64,000 nucleotides of DNA from Peptostreptococcaceae bacterium (GCA_902363255.1 CABIZO010000001.1:186001-250000), one strand, 5' to 3'; counted from the stretch's first letter, positions 7,840 to 17,933 are shown. Notes: generated by a model from the sequence alone, not told the origin. Translations and numbers: made by a program.

Positions 7840-8766
7840 TTGATTAATCAACATATTACAGGAAAAAATCAAATCGTCGCCAAAGATAAAAATAAAAACA
7901 ACAATAGAAAATATTTAATAGAAAATATATCACAAAAAGTATTTATGATCAGTGCATCAATATCAGTAATAAGTTTACTGCTAATTATAGGATTTGTATT
8001 TTATAAGGGTTTAACACCATTTTTATTTAAGGGTTACTCATTTGTAGATTTCCTAACTGGTACAGATTGGTTACCTAACTCGAATAAATTTGGTGTGGCG
8101 CCAATGATAGTAGCTTCTATAATGGCTACAATAGGTTCTTTAATAATAGGAGTTCCAATAGGAATATTTACAGCTGTATTTTTAGCTGAAATAGCTCCAA
8201 AACCAGTACAAAAAATTGTATCACCAGCAGTAGAATTACTTGCAGGAATACCTTCTGTATTATACGGACTATTTGGATTAGCATTTATAGTACCAAACAT
8301 TCAAAAATTATTAAACTTACCAAAAGGTCAAAGTTTATTAGCTGTAATATTAGTATTATCAATAATGATGCTACCAACAATAATATCAGTTTCACAAACA
8401 GCAATAAAAGCAGTACCAAAAGCTTATAAAGAAGGATCGTTAGCCCTAGGTGCATCAAAAATAGAAACAATTTTTAAAGTTATTTTACCAGCAGCAAAAT
8501 CAGGAATATTAGCAGCAGTAGTACTAGGTATAGGTAGAGCTATAGGAGAGACAATGGCAGTTATATTAGTTGCAGGAAACTCACCTGTTATACCAAGTTC
8601 TATTGTAGATAGCGTAAGACCTTTAACTACAAATATCGCTCTTGAAATGGGATATGCATACGGAACTCATCAAGAAATGTTATTTGCCACTGGTGTTGTA
8701 CTATTTATGTTTATATTAATACTCAACCTAGTATTAAGAAGAATTACTAATAAGGGAGATCAGTAA
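7840..8766 (+). CDS. pstC: Phosphate ABC transporter permease PstC
   Basis: A 308-residue inner-membrane subunit of the high-affinity phosphate importer with about six transmembrane helices. The permease coupling loop is visible as EGSLALGASKIETIFKVILPAAKSG with the EAA-type glycine. The start is a TTG codon, chosen because AAGGGGG at 7826-7832 sits 7 bases upstream and the nearer ATG at 7835 is out of frame and stops at once. An Asn/Lys-rich N-terminal tail precedes the first helix. It is the first gene of pstC-pstA-pstB-phoU, with pstA beginning one base after its stop. Confidence 0.93.
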   Translation: MINQHITGKNQIVAKDKNKNNNRKYLIENISQKVFMISASISVISLLLIIGFVFYKGLTPFLFKGYSFVDFLTGTDWLPNSNKFGVAPMIVASIMATIGSLIIGVPIGIFTAVFLAEIAPKPVQKIVSPAVELLAGIPSVLYGLFGLAFIVPNIQKLLNLPKGQSLLAVILVLSIMMLPTIISVSQTAIKAVPKAYKEGSLALGASKIETIFKVILPAAKSGILAAVVLGIGRAIGETMAVILVAGNSPVIPSSIVDSVRPLTTNIALEMGYAYGTHQEMLFATGVVLFMFILILNLVLRRITNKGDQ

Positions 8767-8767
8767 G

Positions 8768-9592
8768 ATGAGAAAATTTAAAGATAATTTTTTAAGCTTT
8801 TTATTATATTTATCATCATTTGTAACAGTTGGATTGCTAGTTTTAATAGTAGGATTTATATTTGTTAATGGAATTAAAGGAATTAATTTAAGTTATATAT
8901 TTAGTGATTATTCAGCATCAGGTGATGGAGGAATTTTCCCAATGATAGTTAGTACTGTGTATATGGTATTAATCGCCATCGCCATAGCAACACCAATAGG
9001 AATTTTATCAGCTATATATCTTCATGAATATGCTAAAAAAGGAAAAATAGTAGAAATAATAAGATTTGCAACAGAATGTTTAGCAGGAATACCATCAATA
9101 ATTTATGGTTTATTCGGAGGAATATTCTTTGTTGTAACATTAAAAATGCAATACTCAATAATAGCAGGAGCTTTAACGGTATCTATAATAATACTTCCTG
9201 TAATTATAAGAACAACGGAAGAGGCTTTAAAAACTGTGCCTAATGAATTTAGAGAAGGATCATTGGCAATGGGGGCTACAAAGTTCCAAACTTTATACAA
9301 GGTTATATTACCAAGTGCGCTTTCTGGAATATTATCAGGAGTTATATTATCAATAGGACGTGTAATCGGTGAATCGGCAGCAATATTATTAACAGCAGGA
9401 ACAGTTGCTGGTATGCCATCAAGCATATTTGACAGTGCTAGAACATTAACAGTTCACTCATATCTTTTAACAAAAGAATTGGGTGATATAAGTGGGGCAG
9501 CAAGTGTAGGAGTAGTACTAATCGTAATAGTATTAATTCTAAATGGAAGTGCCAAACTAATTGCTAAAAAGTTAAGTAAGGGTAATATATAG
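8768..9592 (+). CDS. pstA: Phosphate ABC transporter permease PstA
   Basis: The second 274-residue membrane subunit of the phosphate importer pairs with PstC to form the channel. Six hydrophobic helices and the coupling loop EGSLAMGATKFQTLYKVILPSA are visible. Its ribosome site (GGGAGA) lies in the last codons of pstC, giving tight translational coupling. Length is normal for the family. Expression should follow the PHO boxes before pstC. Confidence 0.93.
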   Translation: MRKFKDNFLSFLLYLSSFVTVGLLVLIVGFIFVNGIKGINLSYIFSDYSASGDGGIFPMIVSTVYMVLIAIAIATPIGILSAIYLHEYAKKGKIVEIIRFATECLAGIPSIIYGLFGGIFFVVTLKMQYSIIAGALTVSIIILPVIIRTTEEALKTVPNEFREGSLAMGATKFQTLYKVILPSALSGILSGVILSIGRVIGESAAILLTAGTVAGMPSSIFDSARTLTVHSYLLTKELGDISGAASVGVVLIVIVLILNGSAKLIAKKLSKGNI

Positions 9593-9620
9593 TTGTTATG
9601 AGATAAAAGGAGATAATGAT

Positions 9621-10385
9621 ATGAGTATGAATGATTCAAATAAATTAAGTGTTAGAGATTTAGATTTATTTTACGGAGAAAAACAAGCATTAATGAAAAT
9701 AAATATGGATATTAAATCTAATAAAGTAACAGCTCTAATAGGTCCATCTGGATGCGGTAAATCCACATTTTTAAGAACTTTAAATAGAATGAATGATTTA
9801 ATAGAAGGTGTTAAAATAGAAGGAATAGTTAAAGTTGACGGAGAAGATATTTATAAAAATAATGATGTAATAAAATTAAGAACTAAGATCGGTATGGTGT
9901 TCCAAAAACCAAACTTATTCCCAATGAGCATATATGATAATGTGGCTTATGGACCTAGGGTACATGGAATAAAAGATAAGAAAACTTTAGATAAAATAGT
10001 AGAAGAAAGTTTGAAAGGTGCAGCTATTTGGGATGAAGTAAAAGATAGATTAAAATCTCCAGCCCTTGGTTTATCTGGTGGGCAACAGCAAAGAGTGTGT
10101 ATAGCCAGAACTATAGCTATGAAACCAGATGTAATCTTAATGGATGAACCAACTTCAGCTCTTGACCCTATATCTACGGCAAAGGTTGAAGATTTAATAT
10201 CTGAATTAAAGAAAGACTATACTATTGTAATAGTAACTCATAATATGCAACAAGCCGCTCGTATATCAGATGAAACAGGATTCTTTTTAAATGGAGAATT
10301 AATAGAGTATAATAATACAAAGGATATATTCACTATACCATCTGATAAGAGAACAGAGGATTATATTACAGGAAGATTTGGTTAA
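9621..10385 (+). CDS. pstB: Phosphate ABC transporter ATP-binding protein PstB
   Basis: A 254-residue ATPase that powers phosphate uptake. Walker A (GPSGCGKST), the Q-loop (MVFQKPNLFPMSIYDNVAYG, typical of PstB), the ABC signature (LSGGQQQRV), Walker B with the catalytic glutamate (ILMDEPTSALDP) and the switch histidine (VTHNMQQAARISD) are all intact. It follows pstA after 28 bp with an AAGGAGA ribosome site. Confidence 0.96.
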   Translation: MSMNDSNKLSVRDLDLFYGEKQALMKINMDIKSNKVTALIGPSGCGKSTFLRTLNRMNDLIEGVKIEGIVKVDGEDIYKNNDVIKLRTKIGMVFQKPNLFPMSIYDNVAYGPRVHGIKDKKTLDKIVEESLKGAAIWDEVKDRLKSPALGLSGGQQQRVCIARTIAMKPDVILMDEPTSALDPISTAKVEDLISELKKDYTIVIVTHNMQQAARISDETGFFLNGELIEYNNTKDIFTIPSDKRTEDYITGRFG

Positions 10386-10412
10386 GATTAATTTTATAAG
10401 AAAGAGGGGCAA

Positions 10413-11072
10413 ATGATGGTTATTACTAATTTAGATGTAAGCATTCAATCTCTTAAAGAATATACTTTAAGAATGATTGAAAAATGTCAGGAGTCAGTAG
10501 ACTTATCTATAGAATGCATGATAAAGAAAGACATGAGAAATACGAAAAAAGTGATTAGAGAAGACGATGATATTGATATATTAAGAGAATATATAAGAGA
10601 TAGAAGTATCGAGCTTATGGCATTAAAACAACCTTTAGCAAGGGATTTAAGGTATATTTATGCCCTTTGCGACATATCTACAGAGTTAGAAAGAATAGGA
10701 GATTATGCAGCTAATATATGTAAAGAAAGTTTAGAAATCGGTGAAGAGCCTTTCATAAAAGAACTAATAGATATACCTATAATGAAAGATATTTGCTTAG
10801 AAATGCTTAAAGACTTATGGGATGCATTAAAAAATGATGATGCAGATTTAGCTTATAAAATAGCACAAAAAGATAATGAAATAGATGATTTATATGAAAA
10901 AGTAAGACAAGATTGCTTACAAGTTATGCATAATAATCCAGAAGAAAATATTAATCAAGGAATGAGATTAGTATTTATAGGAAGATATCTTGAAAGAATT
11001 GGTGATCATATAACTAATATATGTGAAAAAATCATCTATGCTAAAAATGGTGAGATGATAGAAATTGGATAG
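10413..11072 (+). CDS. phoU: Phosphate transport system regulator PhoU
   Basis: A 219-residue all-helical protein with two PhoU repeats. The metal-binding motif E(R/L)xxDxxxN appears as ELERIGDYAANICKE in repeat 1 and YLERIGDHITNICEK in repeat 2. PhoU damps Pst transport and relays phosphate status to the PhoR kinase at the membrane. It closes the pst operon, with a terminator directly after it. The PhoP and PhoR genes themselves are not in this window. Confidence 0.94.
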   Translation: MMVITNLDVSIQSLKEYTLRMIEKCQESVDLSIECMIKKDMRNTKKVIREDDDIDILREYIRDRSIELMALKQPLARDLRYIYALCDISTELERIGDYAANICKESLEIGEEPFIKELIDIPIMKDICLEMLKDLWDALKNDDADLAYKIAQKDNEIDDLYEKVRQDCLQVMHNNPEENINQGMRLVFIGRYLERIGDHITNICEKIIYAKNGEMIEIG

Positions 11073-11078
11073 ATTAAA

Positions 11079-11114
11079 AAATAAAACTGTTTAAAGCAGT
11101 TTTATTTTTTTTTT
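11079..11114 (+). terminator. Terminator after phoU
   Basis: ATAAAACTG (11081-11089) pairs with CAGTTTTAT (11097-11105), followed by about ten T residues. Confidence 0.88.
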
Positions 11115-11264
11115 GCATATATTTATAATATCAAATACTTAAAATAGAGCAAGGTTCTTAATGGAATATTTAGCTTACACTGTGGATTAAAGATACAGAG
11201 TCATTCGCCCTAACTCTGATTAAGAGAATTAGTGAATTTTAATAAAAATATATGAGGTGATTGT

Positions 11265-11603
11265 ATGAATAACTACTATGATTATTGTAGGAATTTGGCT
11301 ATAAACTATTATCCTAAGATTTATGATGACATAAATATTGAAATAAGAAAAGTACTTCAAGATACTTCGCAAGATGTATTAATGCCTTTTCCAACGGAAG
11401 ATAAATTTAATGAATTAGTTGATAGAATTTACTCAGGATACAAAGGAAAAGTATATGATGATATAAATAATGGTGGAATTTTATATATGAATTTTGCTAA
11501 TGGTGACTTAACTAAATTAATAAAGGATTTAATAGCCATACTCCTTATTAATATATTGTTAGATAATAGAAAATTGTTAAAAAACTATCCATATTATTAT
11601 TAA
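11265..11603 (+). CDS. Small conserved-looking protein of unknown function
   Basis: A 112-residue protein that I do not recognise. It has a well-placed ribosome site (TGAGGTG before the ATG). The sequence is rich in Tyr, Asn and Asp, starting MNNYYDYCRNLAINYYP. A hydrophobic helix near residues 83-98 (LTKLIKDLIAILLINILL) is followed by a Tyr-rich end (NYPYYY). The central stretch IYSGYKGKVYDDI is soluble in character. The 150-base leader contains an inverted repeat, CAGAGT (11196-11201) with ACTCTG (11213-11218), of unknown meaning. It may belong to the clostridial sporulation-associated small proteins, but nothing proves that. Confidence 0.6.
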   Translation: MNNYYDYCRNLAINYYPKIYDDINIEIRKVLQDTSQDVLMPFPTEDKFNELVDRIYSGYKGKVYDDINNGGILYMNFANGDLTKLIKDLIAILLINILLDNRKLLKNYPYYY

Positions 11604-11649
11604 ATATATTATACTAAGAAGGTACAAAAGAAATTGGTGGAGGACAGAA

Positions 11650-12525
11650 ATGCGGTTACAAAATATTATAGGCATGAGAACTATAAAGACAGGATTAGCA
11701 GTAATGTTGTGTTGTATATTGACTAGGTTTGCAGTAGATAATATGTTTTACTGTGCTACAGCATGTGTAGTAACTATGCAGGACACAATTAAGACATCTT
11801 TTAAAATGGGGTCACAAAGGGTATTTGGGACATTAATAGGAGGATTAGTAGGTTTTTTACTTGTATTAATATCACCGGCAAATCCAATTTTATGTGGAAT
11901 AGGTATTATGATAGTTATAAAATTCTGCCAAATATTTAGGTTATCTTCTTTAGTAGTATCAAGTGTTACATTCTTTTCTTTATATTTAGGGTACATCAAT
12001 AGTGCACCGTTAGTTTATTCTATTCAAAGAGTAATAGATACGTCTGTAGGTGTTATTATGGGTCTTATTATTAATTATAGTGTGGCAAGACCAAATTATT
12101 ATGATAATACTATGAATGAGTTTGCAAAGATTAGGTCTTTATGTAAGGAAAGTTTGAAAAACATAGCTCTTGGTAAGAAAGATTTAAAAATTGATAATAT
12201 TGAAAATAACATAAAAACATCAGAAGCGTTTTATTCAAAACTTATAGATGAGCTAAACTATAGCAAGGGAAACTTTAATCTAGATATCATAGACAAATCT
12301 TTGGATTTATGTAGACAAATATATTTTCACATAAAGTCTATAGAACTATTGGAAAAAGAATTATTTTTAAATAAAGATAATCATAAAAAACTAAGAAAAC
12401 TATGCAAAAATGAAACAATATTACTGGACATTAATGATAATGAAAGCCCTGTATTTAACTTTCATTTAAGCAAAGTAATAGAAAAAACAAACCAATTAGA
12501 ACAATTAATTGGTGTAGACAATTAA
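11650..12525 (+). CDS. Aromatic acid exporter-like / FUSC-type membrane protein
   Basis: A 291-residue protein with four or five transmembrane helices in the first 145 residues, then a soluble helical domain. The opening (IGMRTIKTGLAVMLC, followed by GSQRVFGTLIGGLVGFLL) fits the ArAE_1 / DUF939 family of putative exporters in Firmicutes. The C-terminal half is rich in Lys, Asn and Leu and predicted helical. It starts 46 bp after the preceding small gene with a GGAGGA site, so the two may be co-transcribed. Substrate unknown. Confidence 0.75.
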   Translation: MRLQNIIGMRTIKTGLAVMLCCILTRFAVDNMFYCATACVVTMQDTIKTSFKMGSQRVFGTLIGGLVGFLLVLISPANPILCGIGIMIVIKFCQIFRLSSLVVSSVTFFSLYLGYINSAPLVYSIQRVIDTSVGVIMGLIINYSVARPNYYDNTMNEFAKIRSLCKESLKNIALGKKDLKIDNIENNIKTSEAFYSKLIDELNYSKGNFNLDIIDKSLDLCRQIYFHIKSIELLEKELFLNKDNHKKLRKLCKNETILLDINDNESPVFNFHLSKVIEKTNQLEQLIGVDN

Positions 12526-12597
12526 TATTAGTTTGTATAAAAGTCAGAATAAAGGAAACAATGATTATATAAAATATAACTAAAGAAGTGATTATAT

Positions 12598-13290
12598 ATG
12601 AAGAAGCTTAGGAAAAATATTATAGTAAAATCATTTGTTTTTTTTATGTTAATTGCAGCAAGTATTTTGCTAGGTTGTAGAGACATAGTTAACGGTGTTG
12701 AGAGTGAAAAGATAGCGTATATTACCTTTGATGATGGGCCCACCAAGTATACTCGACAGATAGTAGATATTTTGGATGAGAACAATGTAAAAGGAACTTT
12801 TTTTATGCTTAATAATAATATGATAGTATTTAAAAATGTTGTTAAAAAATTGGTAGATGAAGGACATGGGGCAGGATTTCATGGTGTGACTCATGACTTG
12901 AGCAAACTATATGAGACTGAAGATTCAGCCATAGAAGAATTTAAAACTTGCAATAGAACTTTCTACAATATAACAGGAAAAACATCCAGACTGGTTAGAA
13001 TTCCTTTTGGAAGTAAACCTAATATGCTAGAAAGTATTTATAATAAATTCTTAGAAGAAGGTTTTTTAGTTTGGGATTGGACCATAGATACAGAGGATTG
13101 GAAATCATCACAAGACCAAATAGTTAGTAACATATTATATTATGCAAGAGAAAAAGAAGAAATTGTTATTTTATTACACGAAAACCAAAGAACAGTAAAT
13201 TGCTTAAATGAGATTATAGCTATATTGAAAGAGAGAGGATATGACATTAGACCTATTACTCATGATGTAAAACCAAAAAATTTTTGGTAA
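12598..13290 (+). CDS. Polysaccharide deacetylase family lipoprotein
   Basis: A 230-residue NodB-fold (CE4) hydrolase, probably acting on peptidoglycan or another N-acetylated cell-envelope glycan. A lipobox ends at Cys27 (LLGC), so it should be anchored outside the membrane. The catalytic motif TFDDGP is at residues 43-48, the metal-binding motif appears as FHGVTHD, motif 3 is RIPFGSKP, and the WDWTIDTEDW and LLHENQ regions supply the later motifs. All metal and catalytic residues look intact, so it should be active. It stands alone, ahead of the valS T-box. Confidence 0.88.
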   Translation: MKKLRKNIIVKSFVFFMLIAASILLGCRDIVNGVESEKIAYITFDDGPTKYTRQIVDILDENNVKGTFFMLNNNMIVFKNVVKKLVDEGHGAGFHGVTHDLSKLYETEDSAIEEFKTCNRTFYNITGKTSRLVRIPFGSKPNMLESIYNKFLEEGFLVWDWTIDTEDWKSSQDQIVSNILYYAREKEEIVILLHENQRTVNCLNEIIAILKERGYDIRPITHDVKPKNFW

Positions 13291-13380
13291 CATTTTAAGT
13301 GATGAGAATAATATATAATTAAATTGACAATAATCCTAAAAATTAGTTATAATAAGTATTAATAATAATTTCATATAAAA

Positions 13381-13625
13381 ACTGTGAAAAAGAGGAGTAT
13401 GTAAATACACTAAAAGAGAGGAAGATCAATAGCTGGAAGATTTTCTTAGTAAATGTTTACAGAAGGTAGCTTTGGAGTTTCTAAACTGAACTAATAGTAA
13501 GTTTAGACGGTGAGAGTCGTTAAAATCTATTAAGAGCCATAGTAGTCATATAGAGCTAGTATGGAATTAAGGTGGTAACGCGAGCTTTTCGTCCTTATTT
13601 ATAGGATGAAAAGCTCTTTTTTTAC
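13381..13625 (+). ncRNA. T-box leader of valS (valine specifier)
   Basis: A tRNA-sensing leader. The AGTA-containing GA motif is near 13393, AGAGAG near 13415, and the T-box core AAGGTGGTAACGCG at 13569-13582. The terminator is GAGCTTTTCGTCCT (13582-13595) with AGGATGAAAAGCTC (13603-13616) plus T run. Alignment to the trpS leader in this window puts the specifier at 13466-13468, which reads GTA (Val). Uncharged tRNA-Val should permit read-through into valS. The remaining flanks of the 13291-13729 gap are plain AT-rich sequence. Confidence 0.93.
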
Positions 13626-13729
13626 TTATTAATGAAATTATATTTTATCCATATTTAGGATAAATATTATAATCATAAATACTAATTAATTTGAAAAGAA
13701 GATATTAATAATATAAGGAGGAAATTACA

Positions 13730-16393
13730 ATGGCAATTAAAAACTTATCAAAAACTTATGATCCAAAAGATTTTGAAAAAAGACTTTATGATGAGTGGTT
13801 AGACAAAGGTTACTTTAAATCAAGTCCAAATCCAGATAAAAAACCTTTCACAATAGTTTTACCACCACCAAATATAACAGGACAATTACACATGGGACAT
13901 GCTCTTGACCATACTTTACAAGATGTTCTTATAAGATGGAAACGTATGGATGGTTTCGAAACATTATGGCAACCAGGAACAGACCATGCTTCTATAGCAA
14001 CTGAGGTTAAAGTTTGTGAAAGAATAAAAGAACAAGAAGGAAAAACTAAGTACGAATTAGGAAGAGAAGAATTCCTAAAGAGAGCTATGGACTGGAGAAA
14101 TGAATTTGGTAGAAAAATAGTAGACCAAATGAAACAATTAGGAGACTCTTGTGACTGGGATAGAGAAAGATTTACAATGGATGAAGGATGTAACGAAGCT
14201 GTTACTGAGTTCTTCGTAAAACTTTATGAAAAAGGTCAAATATACAGAGGAAACAGAATAATAAACTGGTGTCCAGACTGTAAAACTACTTTATCTGATG
14301 CTGAAGTTGAGCACGAAGAAAAAGACGGAAACTTCTATCACATAAAATACTTCTTAAAAGATAGTGATGAGTTCTTAGAAATAGCTACAACTAGACCAGA
14401 AACATTATTAGGTGATACTGGGATAGCTGTTAATCCAGAAGATGAAAGATATACTCATTTAGTAGGAAAAACTGCTATACTTCCAATAGTAGGAAGAGAA
14501 CTTCCAATAGTTGCTGATGATTATGTTGATAAAGACTTCGGAAGTGGTGCTGTTAAAATGACTCCTGCTCATGACCCTAACGACTTTGGTGTAGGTGAGA
14601 GACATAACTTAGAACAAATCAACGTTATGAACGAAGATGGAACTATGAATGAACTTGCTGGTAAATACCAAGGCATGGACAGATATGAATGTAGAAAACA
14701 ATTAATGAAAGATTTAGAAGAAGCAGGATACGTTATAGCAATAAAAGACCATCCACATTCAGTTGGTACTTGCTACAGATGTCATACTGTAATAGAACCA
14801 AGACTTTCTGAGCAATGGTTCGTTAAAATGGATGAATTAGCAAAACCTGCTATAGATATATTAAAATCAAAAGAATTAGAATTCGTGCCAGAAAGATATG
14901 ACAAAACATATTTACAATGGTTAGAAAATATAAGAGACTGGTGTATATCTAGACAATTATGGTGGGGTCACCAAATACCTGCTTACTACTGTCAAGAATG
15001 TGGTGAAGTAGTAGTTGCTAAAGAAATGCCAAAATCATGTAAGTGTGGATGTGGCGAGTTTAAACAAGATGAAGACGTACTAGATACTTGGTTCTCATCT
15101 GCTTTATGGCCTTTCTCAACATTAGGATGGCCTCATAACACTGAAGAATTAGAATACTACTATCCAACTAATGTACTTGTTACAGGATACGATATAATAT
15201 TCTTCTGGGTTGTAAGAATGGCATTTGCAGGAATGTTCTGTATGAATGAAAAACCATTCGACCATGTATTAATACACGGACTAGTTAGAGACTCTCAAGG
15301 TAGAAAAATGAGTAAGTCTTTAGGAAATGGTATAGATCCACTAGAAGTTATAGATCAATACGGAGCTGATGCTTTAAGATTCATGTTAGTAACTGGAAAC
15401 TCTCCAGGGAACGATATGAGATTCTACATGGAAAGAGTTGAAGCAGCTAGAAACTTCGCTAATAAATTATGGAATGCATCTAGATTCGTATTCATGAACA
15501 TAGATGAAGAAATAATGAACGGTGTAACTAGAGAATCTGTTCAAGCTAACTTAACAATAGCTGACAAATGGATAATATCTAGAGCTAACAACGTTGTTAA
15601 AGAAGTTATAGACAATATGGACAAGTTTGATTTAGGTATAGCAGCACAAAAAATCTATGATTTCGCATGGACAGAATACTGTGACTGGTATATAGAAATA
15701 GTTAAGCCAAGATTATATGGAGATGATGTAGAAGCTAAGAAAGCAGCTCTTTACACATTAACTTATGTTCTTGAAACTATATTAAAATTATTACATCCAT
15801 ATATGCCTTTCATAACTGAAGAAATATACACTTATCTTCCAACAGTAGAAGGAAGCATAGTTATAGCTAACTGGCCTCACTACAAAGAAGAAGATAACAT
15901 GGCAAGTGAAGAAGAAATGATGGAACTTGCTATGGATGGTATAAGAAATATAAGAAATGCTAGAGCTGAAATGGATGTTCCACCATCTAAGAAAGCTAAA
16001 GTAATAATAGTTCCAACTGAAGAGAAAAAACCAGCTGTAGAAGCTACAAAAGAATACTTTGTAACTTTAGCATCAGCTTCAATGGTAGAAATAGCTGACA
16101 ACGAAAATAACATCCCAGAAGATGCTGTATCAGTTGTTATAAATGGAGCTAAAATATTTATACCACTTGATGAATTAGTTGACTTTGAAAAAGAGAAAGA
16201 AAGATTAACTAAAGAAAAAGCTAAATTAGAAGGCGAAATAAAAAGAGTTAATGGAAAACTTTCTAACCAAGGTTTCTTAGCTAAAGCACCAGAAAGCTTA
16301 GTTAACGAAGAAAAAGCTAAAAAAGAGAAATTCGAAGAAATGATGAAATCAGTTCTTGAAAGACTTGAAAATATAGAAGCAAAATTAAAATAA
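13730..16393 (+). CDS. valS: Valyl-tRNA synthetase
   Basis: An 887-residue class I synthetase that charges tRNA-Val. HIGH appears as HMGH in PPPNITGQLHMGHALDHT and KMSKS as GRKMSKSLGNG. The editing domain (TTRPETLLGDTGIAVNPED) and the tRNA-recognition anticodon domain are present. A Cys-rich zinc region (CQECGEVV, CKCGCG) lies mid-chain. The last 65 residues form the ValRS coiled coil (VDFEKEKERLTKEKAKLEG). AGGAGG precedes the start. Expression is governed by the upstream T-box. Confidence 0.97.
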   Translation: MAIKNLSKTYDPKDFEKRLYDEWLDKGYFKSSPNPDKKPFTIVLPPPNITGQLHMGHALDHTLQDVLIRWKRMDGFETLWQPGTDHASIATEVKVCERIKEQEGKTKYELGREEFLKRAMDWRNEFGRKIVDQMKQLGDSCDWDRERFTMDEGCNEAVTEFFVKLYEKGQIYRGNRIINWCPDCKTTLSDAEVEHEEKDGNFYHIKYFLKDSDEFLEIATTRPETLLGDTGIAVNPEDERYTHLVGKTAILPIVGRELPIVADDYVDKDFGSGAVKMTPAHDPNDFGVGERHNLEQINVMNEDGTMNELAGKYQGMDRYECRKQLMKDLEEAGYVIAIKDHPHSVGTCYRCHTVIEPRLSEQWFVKMDELAKPAIDILKSKELEFVPERYDKTYLQWLENIRDWCISRQLWWGHQIPAYYCQECGEVVVAKEMPKSCKCGCGEFKQDEDVLDTWFSSALWPFSTLGWPHNTEELEYYYPTNVLVTGYDIIFFWVVRMAFAGMFCMNEKPFDHVLIHGLVRDSQGRKMSKSLGNGIDPLEVIDQYGADALRFMLVTGNSPGNDMRFYMERVEAARNFANKLWNASRFVFMNIDEEIMNGVTRESVQANLTIADKWIISRANNVVKEVIDNMDKFDLGIAAQKIYDFAWTEYCDWYIEIVKPRLYGDDVEAKKAALYTLTYVLETILKLLHPYMPFITEEIYTYLPTVEGSIVIANWPHYKEEDNMASEEEMMELAMDGIRNIRNARAEMDVPPSKKAKVIIVPTEEKKPAVEATKEYFVTLASASMVEIADNENNIPEDAVSVVINGAKIFIPLDELVDFEKEKERLTKEKAKLEGEIKRVNGKLSNQGFLAKAPESLVNEEKAKKEKFEEMMKSVLERLENIEAKLK

Positions 16394-16461
16394 TCTCATT
16401 TGGAGATTATAGCGCCTTTGCTATCGCTACAGCTAGCTTTGTTGCTTAAAATAATTTAAAT

Positions 16462-16507
16462 AAGGTCATGTCTATTAAATTTTTATAGACATGACCTTTT
16501 ATTTTTT
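16462..16507 (+). terminator. Terminator after valS
   Basis: A 14-bp stem, AAGGTCATGTCTAT (16462-16475) with ATAGACATGACCTT (16485-16498), is followed by a T-rich tract. Confidence 0.9.
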
Positions 16508-16624
16508 TCTCAAAACATGTGATAAGTATAAAAATGTATTATAATAAACTATAGATACTTAAATTTTGAAAAAATAATAAAGAATTGTATATAAACACTT
16601 AAAATTAGTCTAGGGGGAAAGAAA

Positions 16625-17914
16625 ATGAATTACCAAGAATCACTGGAGTTTATCGAAAAATCTCATAAATTTGGAATGAGATTAGGTTTAGAAAACTCTT
16701 TTAAATTACTAGAACTATTAGGAAATCCACAGGACAAGCTTAAATTTGTTCATGTGGCAGGAACTAATGGAAAGGGTTCTACATGTTCTTTTATTTCAAA
16801 TACATTAAAAGAGCAAGGATATAAAGTAGGTCTTTACACATCACCATATCTGGAAACTTTCACAGAAAGAATAAGACTTAATGGACAGAATATTCCAGAG
16901 GATGATGTGGCAAGAATAATAACTATAATGAAAGAAAAAATAGAATTAATGGTATCAGAAGGATTTGCATATCCTACTGAGTTTGAAATAGAAACTGCTA
17001 TGGCATTTTATTATTACTGGGAACAAAAAACAGACTATGTAGTACTTGAAGTTGGTTTGGGTGGTAGATATGATGCTACAAATGTAATTAAATCACCTCT
17101 AGCTAGTGTAATAGTTTCTCTTAGCTTAGATCACATAGGAATATTAGGAGATACTTTAGGAAAAATAGCTTATGAAAAAGCAGGTATTATAAAAGAGGAT
17201 AGTATAGCTGTTGTTTATAAACAAAAACCAGAAGCAGAAGAAGTTATAAAAAATGTATGCAAAGAAAAAAATACTAAATATATAGAAGCTGATTTCAAAA
17301 ATTTAGTAATCAAAAAATCTGATGTGAATTCACAAGTATTTGATTGTACAATATTAGGTGAAAAATTTGAAGATATGGAAATAAGCCTTATTGGAGAACA
17401 TCAAGTAAACAATGCAGTGTTAGCACTAACAGTAATAAAAGTATTAATAGATGAAAAACATATAGAAATAGAAGAAGAATCAATTAGAAAGGCTTTCTTA
17501 AATACTAGATGGCCAGGAAGAATAGAAAAGATAAAAGATAATCCTACATTTATAATAGATGGTGCCCATAATGAAGATGGAGCAAGATCTTTATCTAAAG
17601 CATTAGAAAAACATTTTAAAGGAAAGAAAATGACTTTACTAATAGGCATGTTAAAAGATAAGGATATTGATGGGGTTCTTGAAATACTAATGGACAAGTT
17701 CGATAAAGTTATTACAACAGCACCAGATAGTGACAGAGCAATAAGCTGTGATGAATTAAAAGAAAAAATAGAAAAATATGTTGATGATGTAACTGCAATT
17801 CCTAACATTGAAGATGCAGTAAAATACACATTAGAAAATGCCTCAGAGAATGATATTATAATTTCAGCAGGTTCTTTATATATGATAGGTCATGTTAGAC
17901 AATTAGTTAAATAA
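16625..17914 (+). CDS. folC: Folylpolyglutamate synthase / dihydrofolate synthase
   Basis: A 429-residue Mur-ligase-type ATPase that adds glutamates to folates and may also make dihydrofolate. The P-loop is HVAGTNGKGST (about residues 41-51), followed by the folate-binding LYTSPYLETFTERI. The central domain carries LEVGLGGRYDATNVI and LDHIGILGDTLGKIAYEKAGI. The C-terminal domain contains WPGRIE and FIIDGAHNEDGA. All hallmarks are intact. It is a single-gene unit with its own terminator. Confidence 0.95.
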   Translation: MNYQESLEFIEKSHKFGMRLGLENSFKLLELLGNPQDKLKFVHVAGTNGKGSTCSFISNTLKEQGYKVGLYTSPYLETFTERIRLNGQNIPEDDVARIITIMKEKIELMVSEGFAYPTEFEIETAMAFYYYWEQKTDYVVLEVGLGGRYDATNVIKSPLASVIVSLSLDHIGILGDTLGKIAYEKAGIIKEDSIAVVYKQKPEAEEVIKNVCKEKNTKYIEADFKNLVIKKSDVNSQVFDCTILGEKFEDMEISLIGEHQVNNAVLALTVIKVLIDEKHIEIEEESIRKAFLNTRWPGRIEKIKDNPTFIIDGAHNEDGARSLSKALEKHFKGKKMTLLIGMLKDKDIDGVLEILMDKFDKVITTAPDSDRAISCDELKEKIEKYVDDVTAIPNIEDAVKYTLENASENDIIISAGSLYMIGHVRQLVK

Positions 17915-17933
17915 AAATTGAACCTAAATATGT

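Noticed and set aside
11115..11264. Riboswitch before the 112-residue unknown protein
   Set aside because: Only one 6-bp inverted repeat is visible, with no terminator and no recognised aptamer core.
17401..17829. Reverse-strand open frame inside folC
   Set aside because: A coding shadow of the Mur-ligase domain, with no ribosome site and Ser/Phe/Ile-rich shadow composition.
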